64,000 nt of DNA from Rosenbergiella nectarea (lineage in GTDB: Bacteria > Pseudomonadota > Gammaproteobacteria > Enterobacterales > Enterobacteriaceae), in contig NZ_FOGC01000001.1 of assembly GCF_900111105.1 (NCBI RefSeq), positions 194,323 through 258,322 of the forward strand, written 5' to 3'. A program made the translations under genes and the position numbers. Below, in pieces: positions 1 to 10,671 of this stretch (position 1 is the first letter of the stretch; every line of letters begins with the position of its first letter). A model generated the notes under the pieces. It saw nothing but the letters and a program-made list of their open reading frames with translations, searched no databases and was not told the origin of the DNA.

Positions 1-993
1 CTGGCAATGTTTTATGAAATAGGTTTCGTTTTATTGCTGCCGCTGGTTTATACCGTGGTGGTAGCAGCAGGTATCCCACTCCTGTACGTTGGCGTTCCTA
101 TGGTCGCGGCTTTATCCGTGACACACTGTTTTCTTCCCCCCCATCCCGGCCCGACTGCGATAGCCACCATTTTTGGTGCTAATCTAGGCATAACGTTACT
201 CTATGGCATAATTTTAACGCTTCCTACCGTCATCATTGCTGGACCGGTCTTCTCTAAATTTCTTAAGAAATTTGAAAAGTCACCACCAGAGGGGCTCTAT
301 AATACCAAGATATTTACCGATGTTGAGATGCCAGGATTCTGGACCAGTATTTTTGCTGCGGTGATCCCTGTTGTACTTATGGCCTTGGCCGCCGTATTCG
401 AGTTGACGGTGGCTAAAGAGAATCCGGTTCGTCAGTTTTTTGAATTTATTGGCAATCCTGCCGTGGCATTATTTATCTCGGTCATTATTGCCGTGGTGAC
501 ACTTGGCCTACGCAATGGACGTAAGATTGACGAGGTGATGGAGATGTGCGGCTCGTCGATTGCGGCGATCGCCATGATCGTGTTCATTATCGCGGGGGGT
601 GGGGCATTCAAACAGGTATTGGTCGATAGCGGGGTGGGTGAATATATCGCGCAGATGATGCGTAATTCTTCGCTTTCACCACTACTGATGTGTTGGACCG
701 TCGCGGCTATGTTACGTATTGCTCTGGGATCCGCCACCGTTGCTGCCATTACGACAGCGGGAATTGTGACCCCGATTATTGCGGTAACCCATACCGATCC
801 AGCCTTAATGGTACTCGCAGTCGGTGCTGGCAGCGTCATCGCATCGCATGTTAACGATCCAGGATTTTGGCTATTCAAAGGGTATTTTAACCTGAGTGTA
901 GTGGAAACCCTGAAAACATGGACAGTGATGGAAACTATTATCTCAGTTGTTGGGTTAGCGGGCGTGTTAATTCTTGAAGTCATTGTGACATAG
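1..993 (+). CDS. GntP-family gluconate:H+ symporter, 5' end outside window
   Basis: Polytopic inner-membrane permease that imports gluconate or a related sugar acid with protons. The reading frame is open from base 1, with Leu-Ala before the first Met at base 7, so the N-terminal part lies upstream. About 330 of the usual 440 residues are present. The segment FEIGFVLLLPL-like near the start, the HCFLPPHPGPTAIA loop and the SHVNDPGFW motif near the C-terminus are typical of GntT/GntU/IdnT/GntP. It cannot be assigned to one member from this fragment. The link to glucose and gluconate oxidation elsewhere in the window suggests gluconate, which is inference. Confidence 0.9.
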   Translation: MAMFYEIGFVLLLPLVYTVVVAAGIPLLYVGVPMVAALSVTHCFLPPHPGPTAIATIFGANLGITLLYGIILTLPTVIIAGPVFSKFLKKFEKSPPEGLYNTKIFTDVEMPGFWTSIFAAVIPVVLMALAAVFELTVAKENPVRQFFEFIGNPAVALFISVIIAVVTLGLRNGRKIDEVMEMCGSSIAAIAMIVFIIAGGGAFKQVLVDSGVGEYIAQMMRNSSLSPLLMCWTVAAMLRIALGSATVAAITTAGIVTPIIAVTHTDPALMVLAVGAGSVIASHVNDPGFWLFKGYFNLSVVETLKTWTVMETIISVVGLAGVLILEVIVT

Positions 994-1001
994 AAAAGAG
1001 A

Positions 1002-1032
1002 CATCGCGAGGCGTGGCTGGCTTCTCGCGATG
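1002..1032 (+). terminator. weak hairpin after the permease gene
   Basis: Perfect 9-bp inverted repeat (catcgcgag and ctcgcgatg, 13-nt loop) starting nine bases after the stop codon. There is no T-run after it, so it may be a weak or Rho-assisted terminator. Confidence 0.4.
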
Positions 1033-1488
1033 GTTTACGGGTCAATGGAACAGCGCACCACGAGATAAATAGAGTGTTACTGCTAGGCAGTCTAGAAAGA
1101 TGGTAAGAAAAAATAGGCTTAAATCCTTATATACTATTGTAGTAAATATTAATGATAATCAATCACTACTTATCAATGAGTTAAATTATGAACTATTAAT
1201 AAAAATAGGCAGTAATAACCTCGATAATAGTACGGCGTACAGATTTTCTCATCGATAAGGATAAATATATTTTTATATTTTAAAGAGGTTATTTGATATG
1301 CCGTTCCCTATCAAAGGGGCTAGGTTATAAATTTCGGTTAGTTTTATAGAAAATTGATATTCATGCTGTTTTAGCTTGAGAGGGGGTGTTTCATTCCTAG
1401 GGGAAAAAGTTGGGGATTATGTTATTGATAAAAAATAAAAATAATTAAATTTTTTGATAAATAAAACTTGGATAAAAATTCGAGATGG

Positions 1489-1531
1489 AAGATTTCTTTC
1501 TGAATGTGAATATCCAGAGGAAGGAAATCTT
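1489..1531. repeat. inverted repeat in the O-antigen leader region
   Basis: Arms aagatttctttct and aggaaggaaatctt can pair over 13 positions if G-U pairs are allowed, with a loop of about 16 bases. No T-run follows. Function unknown. Confidence 0.35.
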
Positions 1532-1616
1532 GACATTGACACTACCTCAAAAACGGTCATTTCTATAAGATTTTTTCTTGAATTGTTTGTACCCCATCTT
1601 TTTTTTTTTCAATACG

Positions 1617-1625
1617 TGATATGAT
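1617..1625 (+). promoter_or_regulatory. candidate extended -10 promoter for the wzm operon
   Basis: TGATATGAT fits the TGnTATAAT extended -10 pattern. No good -35 hexamer is seen at 17 bp. Its position shortly upstream of the ops-like element and wzm fits the operon promoter. Confidence 0.35.
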
Positions 1626-1636
1626 GGCGAACAAGT

Positions 1637-1647
1637 GTCGGTAGTTA
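1637..1647 (+). promoter_or_regulatory. ops-like element (RfaH recruitment)
   Basis: GTCGGTAGTTA keeps the CGGTAG core of the ops/JUMPStart element (GGCGGTAGnnT) found in leaders of long polysaccharide operons controlled by RfaH. It lies about 40 bp upstream of wzm. The match is partial. Confidence 0.4.
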
Positions 1648-1685
1648 TACTGGCGAATAATTTTCACGGTTAAGATGAGTGAGTA

Positions 1686-2453
1686 ATGAAGTTAACTTTA
1701 GGGTATCTTATTGATTTAATATCAGTTATTACTGAGAAAGAGTTGAAGGTCAGGTATAAAAGTAGTTTCCTCGGTTACCTCTGGTCGATGGCCAATCCAT
1801 TGCTTTTTGCAATGATCTACTACTTCATATTTAAGTTGGTGATGCGGGTTCAAATTCCGAACTATACGCTTTTCCTGATAACTGCCCTGTTCCCATGGCA
1901 ATGGTTTACGAGTGCAGTAGGCAACTCATTGTTTTCCTACATTGCGAATGCGCAGATAATAAAAAAAACCACTTTTCCACGTTCGATTATCCCCTTTTGT
2001 AATACGTTTATGGAATTTCTGCATTTCCTTTGTACCATACCGGTCATTGTGGTTTTTCTTTATATCTATGGTATGTCGCCCTCCTGGAGCTGGTTATGGG
2101 GTATCCCATTGATCGGTATGGCGCAAATGATTCTCATTTTCGGATTATCATTGATGCTTTCATCGCTAAATCTTTTTTTCCGAGATCTGGAGCGTTTTGT
2201 GCCGCTCATTTTAATGTTGATGTTTTATTGTACACCAATTCTCTATTCGGCGGACTTGATCCCTAAAGAGTACCATTGGCTCATTACTGGTAACCCGATG
2301 TCAGTCATTATTTTAGCTTGGCGTGATCTCTTTATGCATGGAGTGTTACGAACTACTGACTTGTTGACGATGTATGCCATTGCCATTCCAGTTTTACTTT
2401 TAGGGACCTTTATTTTTAACAAACTAAAATTCCGTTTTGCGGAGATTCTGTGA
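1686..2453 (+). CDS. wzm: O-antigen ABC transporter permease Wzm
   Basis: ABC-2 type membrane subunit, 255 residues and about six membrane segments, which moves undecaprenyl-diphosphate-linked O-polysaccharide across the inner membrane with Wzt. The N-terminal ELKVRYKSSFLGYLWSMANPL amphipathic stretch, the FPWQWF region and the EFLHF segment are typical of Wzm/KpsM/TagG-like exporters. It is the first gene of a six-gene operon and its stop codon overlaps the wzt start. Family and role are well supported by the ATPase and galactan genes that follow. Confidence 0.93.
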   Translation: MKLTLGYLIDLISVITEKELKVRYKSSFLGYLWSMANPLLFAMIYYFIFKLVMRVQIPNYTLFLITALFPWQWFTSAVGNSLFSYIANAQIIKKTTFPRSIIPFCNTFMEFLHFLCTIPVIVVFLYIYGMSPSWSWLWGIPLIGMAQMILIFGLSLMLSSLNLFFRDLERFVPLILMLMFYCTPILYSADLIPKEYHWLITGNPMSVIILAWRDLFMHGVLRTTDLLTMYAIAIPVLLLGTFIFNKLKFRFAEIL

Positions 2454-3190
2454 TGACTGTTATCGAATTTATAAACGTTACGAAATCTTATCCTCTCTAT
2501 CATCACATTGGCTCAGGGGTAAAGGACCTTATTTTTCACCCTTATAGAGCGATGAAGTTACTCAAGGGTAAGCAGTATAAAGCGATTGAAAATATTAGCT
2601 TTACTATTGAAAAGGGTGAAGCAGCAGCCTTAATTGGTCGTAACGGAGCAGGTAAAAGTACTTCTCTTGGCTTGGTGACAGGAGTCATTAAGCCAAGTCA
2701 AGGAAAAGTAACCACTGTTGGACGAATTGCATCAATGTTGGAACTAGGCGGTGGGTTTCATTCGGAGTTAACAGGTCGCGAAAATATCATCATGAATGCA
2801 ACCTTAATGGGATTGCGTAAAAAACTAGTGATGGAAAAGCTCGACGCTATTATTGAGTTTTCTGAGTTAGGCGATTTTATTGACGAGCCTATTCGCGTTT
2901 ACTCAAGCGGAATGTTAGCTAAACTTGGCTTTTCAGTTATCAGTCAAGTGGAACCGGATATCCTTATCATCGACGAAGTATTAGCCGTTGGGGATATAGC
3001 CTTCCAAAAAAAATGTATCGATACAATACGTGCATTCAAAGAGAATGGGGTGACTATTCTTTTTGTAAGCCATAACACATCTGATGTAGAAAAAATTTGT
3101 GACAAAGTTATCTGGATTGAAAATCATAACTTAAAAGAAATTGGTCCTGCCAGTCAGGTTATCCCCAAGTATCGTGCACAGATGGTATAG
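2453..3190 (+). CDS. wzt: O-antigen ABC transporter ATP-binding protein Wzt (short form)
   Basis: ATPase partner of Wzm, powering export of the O-polysaccharide. Walker A GRNGAGKST lies near residues 62-70, the signature YSSGM near 150 and Walker B ILIIDE shortly after. With 245 residues it ends just after the nucleotide-binding domain and lacks the C-terminal carbohydrate-binding domain found in Wzt proteins of capped O-antigens. This fits D-galactan systems, in which chain length is not set by a terminal cap read by Wzt. A GTG at 2450 would also be in frame, but the ATG at 2453 overlaps the wzm stop as TGATG and is preferred. Confidence 0.93.
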   Translation: MTVIEFINVTKSYPLYHHIGSGVKDLIFHPYRAMKLLKGKQYKAIENISFTIEKGEAAALIGRNGAGKSTSLGLVTGVIKPSQGKVTTVGRIASMLELGGGFHSELTGRENIIMNATLMGLRKKLVMEKLDAIIEFSELGDFIDEPIRVYSSGMLAKLGFSVISQVEPDILIIDEVLAVGDIAFQKKCIDTIRAFKENGVTILFVSHNTSDVEKICDKVIWIENHNLKEIGPASQVIPKYRAQMV

Positions 3191-3198
3191 AGATTATT

Positions 3199-5097
3199 AT
3201 GAGCACTGTAAAAATATATACTTGTCATCATAAGGCTAGCGCCTTTTTATCATCGAGTTTAATTGAGCCAATTCATGTGGGAAAAGCTCTAAATTTAAAT
3301 GATATCGGCTGCATCGGTGATGATACTGGTGATAATATCTCTTTCAAAAATCCATTTTACTGTGAGCTTACTGCCCATTATTGGGTGTGGAAAAATCAAA
3401 AACCAACAGATTTTGTTGGTTTCATGCATTATCGCAGACATCTCAATTTTTCTGATAATCAGTTAGTTGCTGAAGATAATTGGGGTGTAATAAATGCGGA
3501 GGAACTTGATGCTTCCTACGAGACAGAATTTGGTCTGACATCTGAGCAGATCAATTCAGCATTAGAAAATTGTGATTTAATTTTACCCAAAAAATGGTCT
3601 GTCACACAAGCAGGCAATAGGTCTAATTATAGCCATTACATGCGTAGTGAATACTTGCATATTGAGCATTATGATGAAGCGTTGAATATCATCGCTAACG
3701 ACTATCCGGAATATATCTCTGCCGCAGAAAAGTTCAATGCTTCTTCTGAGGGATATTATACGAATATGTTTGTAATGAAATATAATTTATTTGATCGTTA
3801 TTCTCAATGGTTATTTGATATCAGCGAGAAACTTGAGTCAAAGATTTCATTTGACAATTATAACTCACAAGAGAAAAGAGTTATTGGTCATATCTCTGAG
3901 CGTTTGCTAAACATTTTTATCTTACACGAGCTAGAAGTTAATCCTGAAATAAAAATAAAAGAAGTACAGCGTACATTTATTAAAAAAGAAACATTTAATG
4001 GCAAATTAATGCCCGCGTTTAAAAATGATAGTATCCCTGTGGTTATTTGTTTTGACGATAACTATACTATCTCTGGTGCTGCGTTAATTAATTCTATAAT
4101 AAAAAATTCTCAAGATGATTTTAATTATGATCTGATAGTTTTTGAAAATAGAATATCCACATTAAATAAATCAAGATTAATCAATTTATTTTCTGGTAAG
4201 AAAAACTTCTCGCTGAGATTTTTTGATGTTAATACTTTTACAGAACTTAATGATGTTCACGTTAGAGGGCACTTTACGGCTGCCACTTACGCACGACTCT
4301 TTATCCCTAGGTTATTGAAGGATTACTCAAAGGTAATTTTTATTGATGCAGACACTGTTGTTGAGCATGATATTGCACAACTTTATGAGTTCGAATTAGG
4401 CACTAATTTGGTTGCTGCAGTCCGCGATATTGTGATGGAAGGTTTTGTTAAATTCGGTGCTATGTCGAGTAGCTCTTTTGGCATAATGCCAGCGAAGCAA
4501 TATTTACATAAAGTACTAGCAATGAATAAACCTGAAAAATATTTCCAAGCGGGTATTATTGTATTCAATATTGCACAAATGAACAAAGAAGGTATATATC
4601 AGCAACTCATGGTTGAAATGAAAAGTGGCCAGTACTGGTTCCTTGATCAAGATATTATGAATAAAGTTTTTTACGATCGAGTCTATGATTTGCCGCTTGA
4701 ATGGAATGTTTACCATGGTAACGGGAATACCGATGATTTTTTCCCAAATCTGATTTTATCAACCTATACCGAATTTTTATGCGCTCGGTTAAAACCGAAG
4801 ATGATTCATTATGCCGGAGAAAATAAGCCTTGGAATACTAGCCGAGTCGATTTTTTCGATAATTTTGCTAAAAATTTAGTCAATACGCCTTGGCAATATC
4901 AACTGTATCAAAACTTATCGGGTAGCGTTGTAGGTTCAGTGGCATCAGTGAGATCTGTCGCACAAACAAAATTATTACAAACGCGGATAAAAACACGACT
5001 AATGCCGATGATAGACCGCTTTGCGCCTACAGGGTCTCCGCGTCGTAATTTTTTAATTAAATACTACTATATTGTTAGACGTAAGATTTTGGGATAA
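3199..5097 (+). CDS. wbbM: D-galactan I polymerase WbbM (DUF4422/GT111 + GT8)
   Basis: Two-domain glycosyltransferase of 632 residues, almost the length of Klebsiella WbbM. The N-terminal DUF4422 domain (about 1-250) has the FMHYRR motif at residues 75-80; in Klebsiella WbbM this domain was shown to be a galactofuranosyltransferase (family GT111). The C-terminal GT8 domain (about 275-550) has the metal-binding DAD at 383-385 and adds galactopyranose. A basic tail of about 70 residues could be the membrane-facing stalk. Together the domains would build the alternating Galp-Galf backbone at the cytoplasmic face. Assignment rests on architecture plus the wzm-wzt-glf-wbbN-wbbO context. Confidence 0.9.
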   Translation: MSTVKIYTCHHKASAFLSSSLIEPIHVGKALNLNDIGCIGDDTGDNISFKNPFYCELTAHYWVWKNQKPTDFVGFMHYRRHLNFSDNQLVAEDNWGVINAEELDASYETEFGLTSEQINSALENCDLILPKKWSVTQAGNRSNYSHYMRSEYLHIEHYDEALNIIANDYPEYISAAEKFNASSEGYYTNMFVMKYNLFDRYSQWLFDISEKLESKISFDNYNSQEKRVIGHISERLLNIFILHELEVNPEIKIKEVQRTFIKKETFNGKLMPAFKNDSIPVVICFDDNYTISGAALINSIIKNSQDDFNYDLIVFENRISTLNKSRLINLFSGKKNFSLRFFDVNTFTELNDVHVRGHFTAATYARLFIPRLLKDYSKVIFIDADTVVEHDIAQLYEFELGTNLVAAVRDIVMEGFVKFGAMSSSSFGIMPAKQYLHKVLAMNKPEKYFQAGIIVFNIAQMNKEGIYQQLMVEMKSGQYWFLDQDIMNKVFYDRVYDLPLEWNVYHGNGNTDDFFPNLILSTYTEFLCARLKPKMIHYAGENKPWNTSRVDFFDNFAKNLVNTPWQYQLYQNLSGSVVGSVASVRSVAQTKLLQTRIKTRLMPMIDRFAPTGSPRRNFLIKYYYIVRRKILG

Positions 5098-7159
<2,062 letters not shown>

Positions 7160-7163
<4 letters not shown>

Positions 7164-8287
7164 AGATAATTTGTTATTTTATTAACTCGGATTGGTATTT
7201 TGACCTTCATTGGTTAGAAAGAGCTCTTGCTTCAAAAAGGCATAATTATCAAGTACATATCATTGCAAGGTTTACTGAACAGGATTTTTTAGATAAATTT
7301 TCTAAGCTAGGGTTTATCTGCCATCCTATATCGTTAAAAGAACGTGCAATGAACCCTTTTGGATTTTTAAGTAGTTCTGTAAGTATTTTTCAAATCCTTA
7401 ACCAGATTAAACCAGACATTCTCCATAGTATAACTATAAAGCCAATTCTATTGGGAGGGATTTACGCAAAAAATTCATCCTGTTCCTTTGTTGCCAATAT
7501 CGTTGGCTTAGGAAGAGTATTCGATTCTAAGGGAATCATTTTTAGTATTCTTAAAAAAATAACACTTGGCATTTATAAATTTATTCTATCTAATAATAAC
7601 TCAAGGTTTATTTTTGAGCATGAAGAAGATAAAAATATTCTAAAAGAATATCTTAAATTTAAAAATGATCAGTTTGTTGTTATTGATGGTGCTGGAGTGG
7701 ACACAACACTATTCAGCTATCAATGTGAAAATAAAAATATTGTACCAGTGGTATTCTTTGCAGGGAGAATGCTAAAGAATAAAGGATTAAATACATTAGT
7801 AAAATTAAGAAGAGAACTAAAGAAAGACAATGTTAACTTTAACCTAGTCGTGGCTGGAATTGAAGTCAATGATGATCCTCAGGCTATTCCATCGCATTTG
7901 TTAAAAGAATGGTGTGAAAATGGCGATATAGTATGGCTGGGGATGCGGAAAGATATCCATCAATTGATTGCTGAGAGTAATATTATCGCTTTACCGACCA
8001 CTTATCCTGAAGGTGTTCCGAGAATATTGATTGAAGCGAGCGCTATAGGTAGAGCATGTATAGCTTACGATAGTGGTGGTTGTAAAAGTATTGTTAAGGA
8101 CCGCGTGACAGGGTATTTAGTTGAAAAAAATAACTACGCTTTACTCAAAGAAAAAATGATTAGTCTTATCAACAGTTACGAGCTAAGAGTCAATATGGGG
8201 ATTAATGGCAGAAAACTGGTCATTGATAGATTTTCATCCAATAAAGTAATTAATAAAACTCTGGAAATTTACAATCAGTTATTATAA
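7160..8287 (+). CDS. wbbO: GT4-like galactosyltransferase WbbO-like
   Basis: Glycosyltransferase of 375 residues with a GT4/GT-B fold pattern. The N-terminal half carries HSITIKPILLGG, and the C-terminal half has FAGRMLKNKG and the EGVPRILIEASA donor-binding motif (about residues 280-295). It is the last gene of the operon and corresponds in place and length to WbbO, an early galactosyltransferase acting on the lipid-linked GlcNAc primer. It overlaps wbbN by ATGA. The gene is AT-rich. No clear terminator follows. Confidence 0.87.
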
Positions 8288-9116
8288 TTCTTATCGTAAT
8301 TTTATCGGTGGGTTTTTAATAAAAAATAATTTTTTAAAATAATCTTTACGCTAACTCTAGGCTAATTCCTGTATCACGCACCGCTAGAATTTCATTACAT
8401 ACTTTTTTATCCAAAAAGATAACTAGCGGTTATATAAAAATATTTTCATAGGTATCCCCTCAATTTTTTTCCTTTTTAGTAACATTAACCTAGGCACTCT
8501 ACCATTTACTGATAACGTTTTAACTTTATCAATACTTGGTGAAAATAATGAGTTAATCTCAATCCTTATAAGGTGATCAAAGCTTCACGTTATTTCATCT
8601 GTTTATTATGATGTATAAGATTTTACTAAGAAATGGTAGGTAAATAACTAATAACTCATAATTCATAATTCATAATTCATAATTCATAATTCATAATTCA
8701 TAATTCATAATTTCGATATATTAGTTATTATATTTAAGGGTTGTTCTTCCTAATATGGTTTTGAGTTTTATTTCATATGAAATTATCTGCCACTAGTTCA
8801 ATATAAATTGATAGGAGTATATTGTTATTATTAATTTAATATGGTTTTTTTTCTGCAGATGAATAGTAGTGGATAAACGTATTGTGGTTTAAGGGGATAT
8901 TTTTTACTTATTGAATTACTGCATAGTTGACTCAGTTTAGATAATATCTTAACATAGTCAATTCTTACTTTGGGTCTTAATAAGGATTCTACTCTTTTTT
9001 TGTTATTATAAGTATATCGACTTGCATATTATTTAATATATCTGAAACAATGGTAGGTAATGTAGAATCCTAAAGCTAAGTTAAGGATTTATAGTTAATA
9101 TATTAAGGTGAAATTT
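8288..9116. other. AT-rich intergenic stretch
   Basis: About 830 bases without a convincing gene, very AT-rich, between the galactan operon and the accessory glycan genes. The only distinct structure is an array of eight CATAATT heptamers at 8657-8712. Confidence 0.6.
8657..8712. repeat. eight tandem CATAATT heptamers
   Basis: Eight perfect head-to-tail copies of CATAATT (56 bases), preceded by a partial copy. The array is intergenic, about 400 bp upstream of the next gene. Such short arrays are prone to slipped-strand length change. Confidence 0.95.
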
Positions 9117-9749
9117 ATGAATGATGAAATAGGCCGCTTTGAGAGTCTTGGTGATAACTGTGAATTTGCATTTTACTTACGTTCATCAGGGATGGATGTA
9201 GGGAGTTTGTTCCGCTGGACACTAATTAAGAACTATTGGTCACTCTTAAAACTATTAGAAACAGACTTTCAATGTCTATACGAATTCGAGAATTTACAGC
9301 CATCGTGGCAGGATATGGTAATTGATACAAAATTTGACCTTGGCTTTCATACGAAAATGTACAGCGAACTTATTGATGAAAAATGGGTCTGGACTAAAAC
9401 GCAGAGCGAGCTTAGTGAAATATATGCTGAAGAAAAGGGTAAAATTAATTATCTAATAAAAAAATTCAAGTTAAGCTTAGCTAATAAAGATAAGATATTC
9501 ATAATAAAAAATAATGAAAACAATTTAGATGATTTTGCACTTGCGCTATCTAAAGAGATAATAAAATATGGTGATGCTAAACTTATCTATGTTAAGAGTG
9601 ATGATGTTACCTATAATAAAGGAATAGAGAGAATAACCGAAAATCTATATGTTACTTATATAGATAGATTTGCAGAATACCATAAGGCGGATGATCTCTC
9701 CAAAAATGGTTGGGATAACGTCATTAAAGAAGCTCTGCAAGTTTTATGA
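9117..9749 (+). CDS. DUF1796-like (papain-like cysteine peptidase fold) protein
   Basis: A 210-residue soluble protein. The N-terminal FESLGDNCEFAFYLRSSG segment followed by LFRW resembles the SLGxNCxxA motif of DUF1796-type proteins, which often sit in polysaccharide loci; their biochemical role is not established. There is no signal peptide or membrane segment. ATG at 9117 is chosen because AAGGTG lies six bases upstream; an in-frame GTG at 9108 falls inside that ribosome-binding site. It converges with the pyruvyltransferase-like gene across a shared hairpin. Family assignment is moderate and function is unknown. Confidence 0.6.
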   Translation: MNDEIGRFESLGDNCEFAFYLRSSGMDVGSLFRWTLIKNYWSLLKLLETDFQCLYEFENLQPSWQDMVIDTKFDLGFHTKMYSELIDEKWVWTKTQSELSEIYAEEKGKINYLIKKFKLSLANKDKIFIIKNNENNLDDFALALSKEIIKYGDAKLIYVKSDDVTYNKGIERITENLYVTYIDRFAEYHKADDLSKNGWDNVIKEALQVL

Positions 9750-9751
9750 AT

Positions 9752-9778
9752 ACTAAGCAGCGCTTTGCGCTGCTTAGT
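9752..9778. terminator. bidirectional hairpin between convergent genes
   Basis: Perfect 12-bp stem (actaagcagcgc / gcgctgcttagt) with a 3-nt loop, placed exactly between two convergent stop codons. No T-run on either side. Confidence 0.6.
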
Positions 9779-9780
9779 GA

Positions 9781-10587
9781 TTAACTTTTAATGAATGTTG
9801 TTTTTGGATAATGATCAAATAGTGAGTAATTATAAACTGCTTCATTCTTATAGTATGAGTTTGGGTAGAAATTAACTTCTTTACCTAATAGTGATGCCAA
9901 TATTGCTACATGAAGCCTGTCGGTATTTACTATAGTGTACTCTTCAAGGAAGTTGATCATACATCTTGTAGAATTACGAGATAGAAAGATATTATCCCAA
10001 AAATTACCATTCCATGTTAAAGAAATATCATGATTATTTTCTTTATATTCGCCATTTAAGGACTCAGAATCTTTTCTAAAACAATTTGCTGTATCCTTTA
10101 TGGGATCAACAAAAGACATATAGTTACTAATTTCAAGATAAAAAGCCATATCATCAGTAAGTGATAAATTATTGCCTTCATTGTATCCAATTGATTTAAA
10201 ATATTCTAAGCTAATACTTTCTCTACACAAAACAATCAACTTATCAATATTTTCCCTGAAAAAATATTCATATCCCTTTATTGTTGAGGGCATAATAATT
10301 ACTCTATGGAATTTATTAATATTATTCTCAATAAACTCTTTTCCCTCACTGTAAAGTCCTTCAATCAGATTTCCACCTCCACCAAAAATTAAAACGTGTT
10401 GATCGGATGAGTACACTTCATCTTTATTGTATTTTGAAAGAAGTAGATCATTCCTATCGAAAAAATCATAAGACGCAGATGCTATTACACCGTCACCAGC
10501 GTTTCCCGGATTAGCTTTATAGACAAGTTTATGGCTTGAATGATAAGATTCAAGTAAAATTCTCAAGTCGAAACCGTTATTACTCAT
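9781..10587 (-). CDS. polysaccharide pyruvyltransferase-family protein
   Basis: Probable pyruvyl (ketal) transferase of the WcaK/ExoV/CsaB superfamily, 268 residues, cytoplasmic. Visible family features are the N-terminal NPGNAGDGVIA glycine-rich motif, the GGGGNL motif, the IIMPST segment and the C-terminal TDRLHVAILASLLGKE motif. Members move pyruvate from phosphoenolpyruvate to a sugar of an exported glycan. It is divergent from the fused glycosyltransferase 84 bases away. Inference: it decorates the O-chain or another surface glycan. The acceptor cannot be predicted. Confidence 0.78.
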   Translation of the reverse strand: MSNNGFDLRILLESYHSSHKLVYKANPGNAGDGVIASASYDFFDRNDLLLSKYNKDEVYSSDQHVLIFGGGGNLIEGLYSEGKEFIENNINKFHRVIIMPSTIKGYEYFFRENIDKLIVLCRESISLEYFKSIGYNEGNNLSLTDDMAFYLEISNYMSFVDPIKDTANCFRKDSESLNGEYKENNHDISLTWNGNFWDNIFLSRNSTRCMINFLEEYTIVNTDRLHVAILASLLGKEVNFYPNSYYKNEAVYNYSLFDHYPKTTFIKS

Positions 10588-10671
10588 ATTGTCCGCCTAG
10601 CTCAGTGAAGATCAGTGCTCGTATCTTTTAAGTTGCTATGTCACACTTTATGCTGTTAAGGAATAAATACA

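Larger units (their letters stand above)
1033..1685. other. AT-rich gap before the O-antigen operon
   Basis: No credible gene was found in about 650 bases. The stretch is strongly AT-rich. It holds an imperfect inverted repeat (1489-1531), a long T-run (about 1600-1610), an extended -10 promoter candidate and an ops-like element just before wzm. Confidence 0.6.

Noticed and set aside
432..1004. 190-residue minus-strand reading frame across the GntP gene
   Set aside because: It lies fully antisense to a strongly conserved permease and has no recognisable domain.
1033..1685. Small RNA gene or tRNA in the AT-rich leader
   Set aside because: No cloverleaf or convincing promoter-terminator pair was found; only an imperfect hairpin is visible.
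8657..8712. CRISPR array or plasmid-type iterons
   Set aside because: Heptamers have no spacers, and no replication or cas gene lies nearby.
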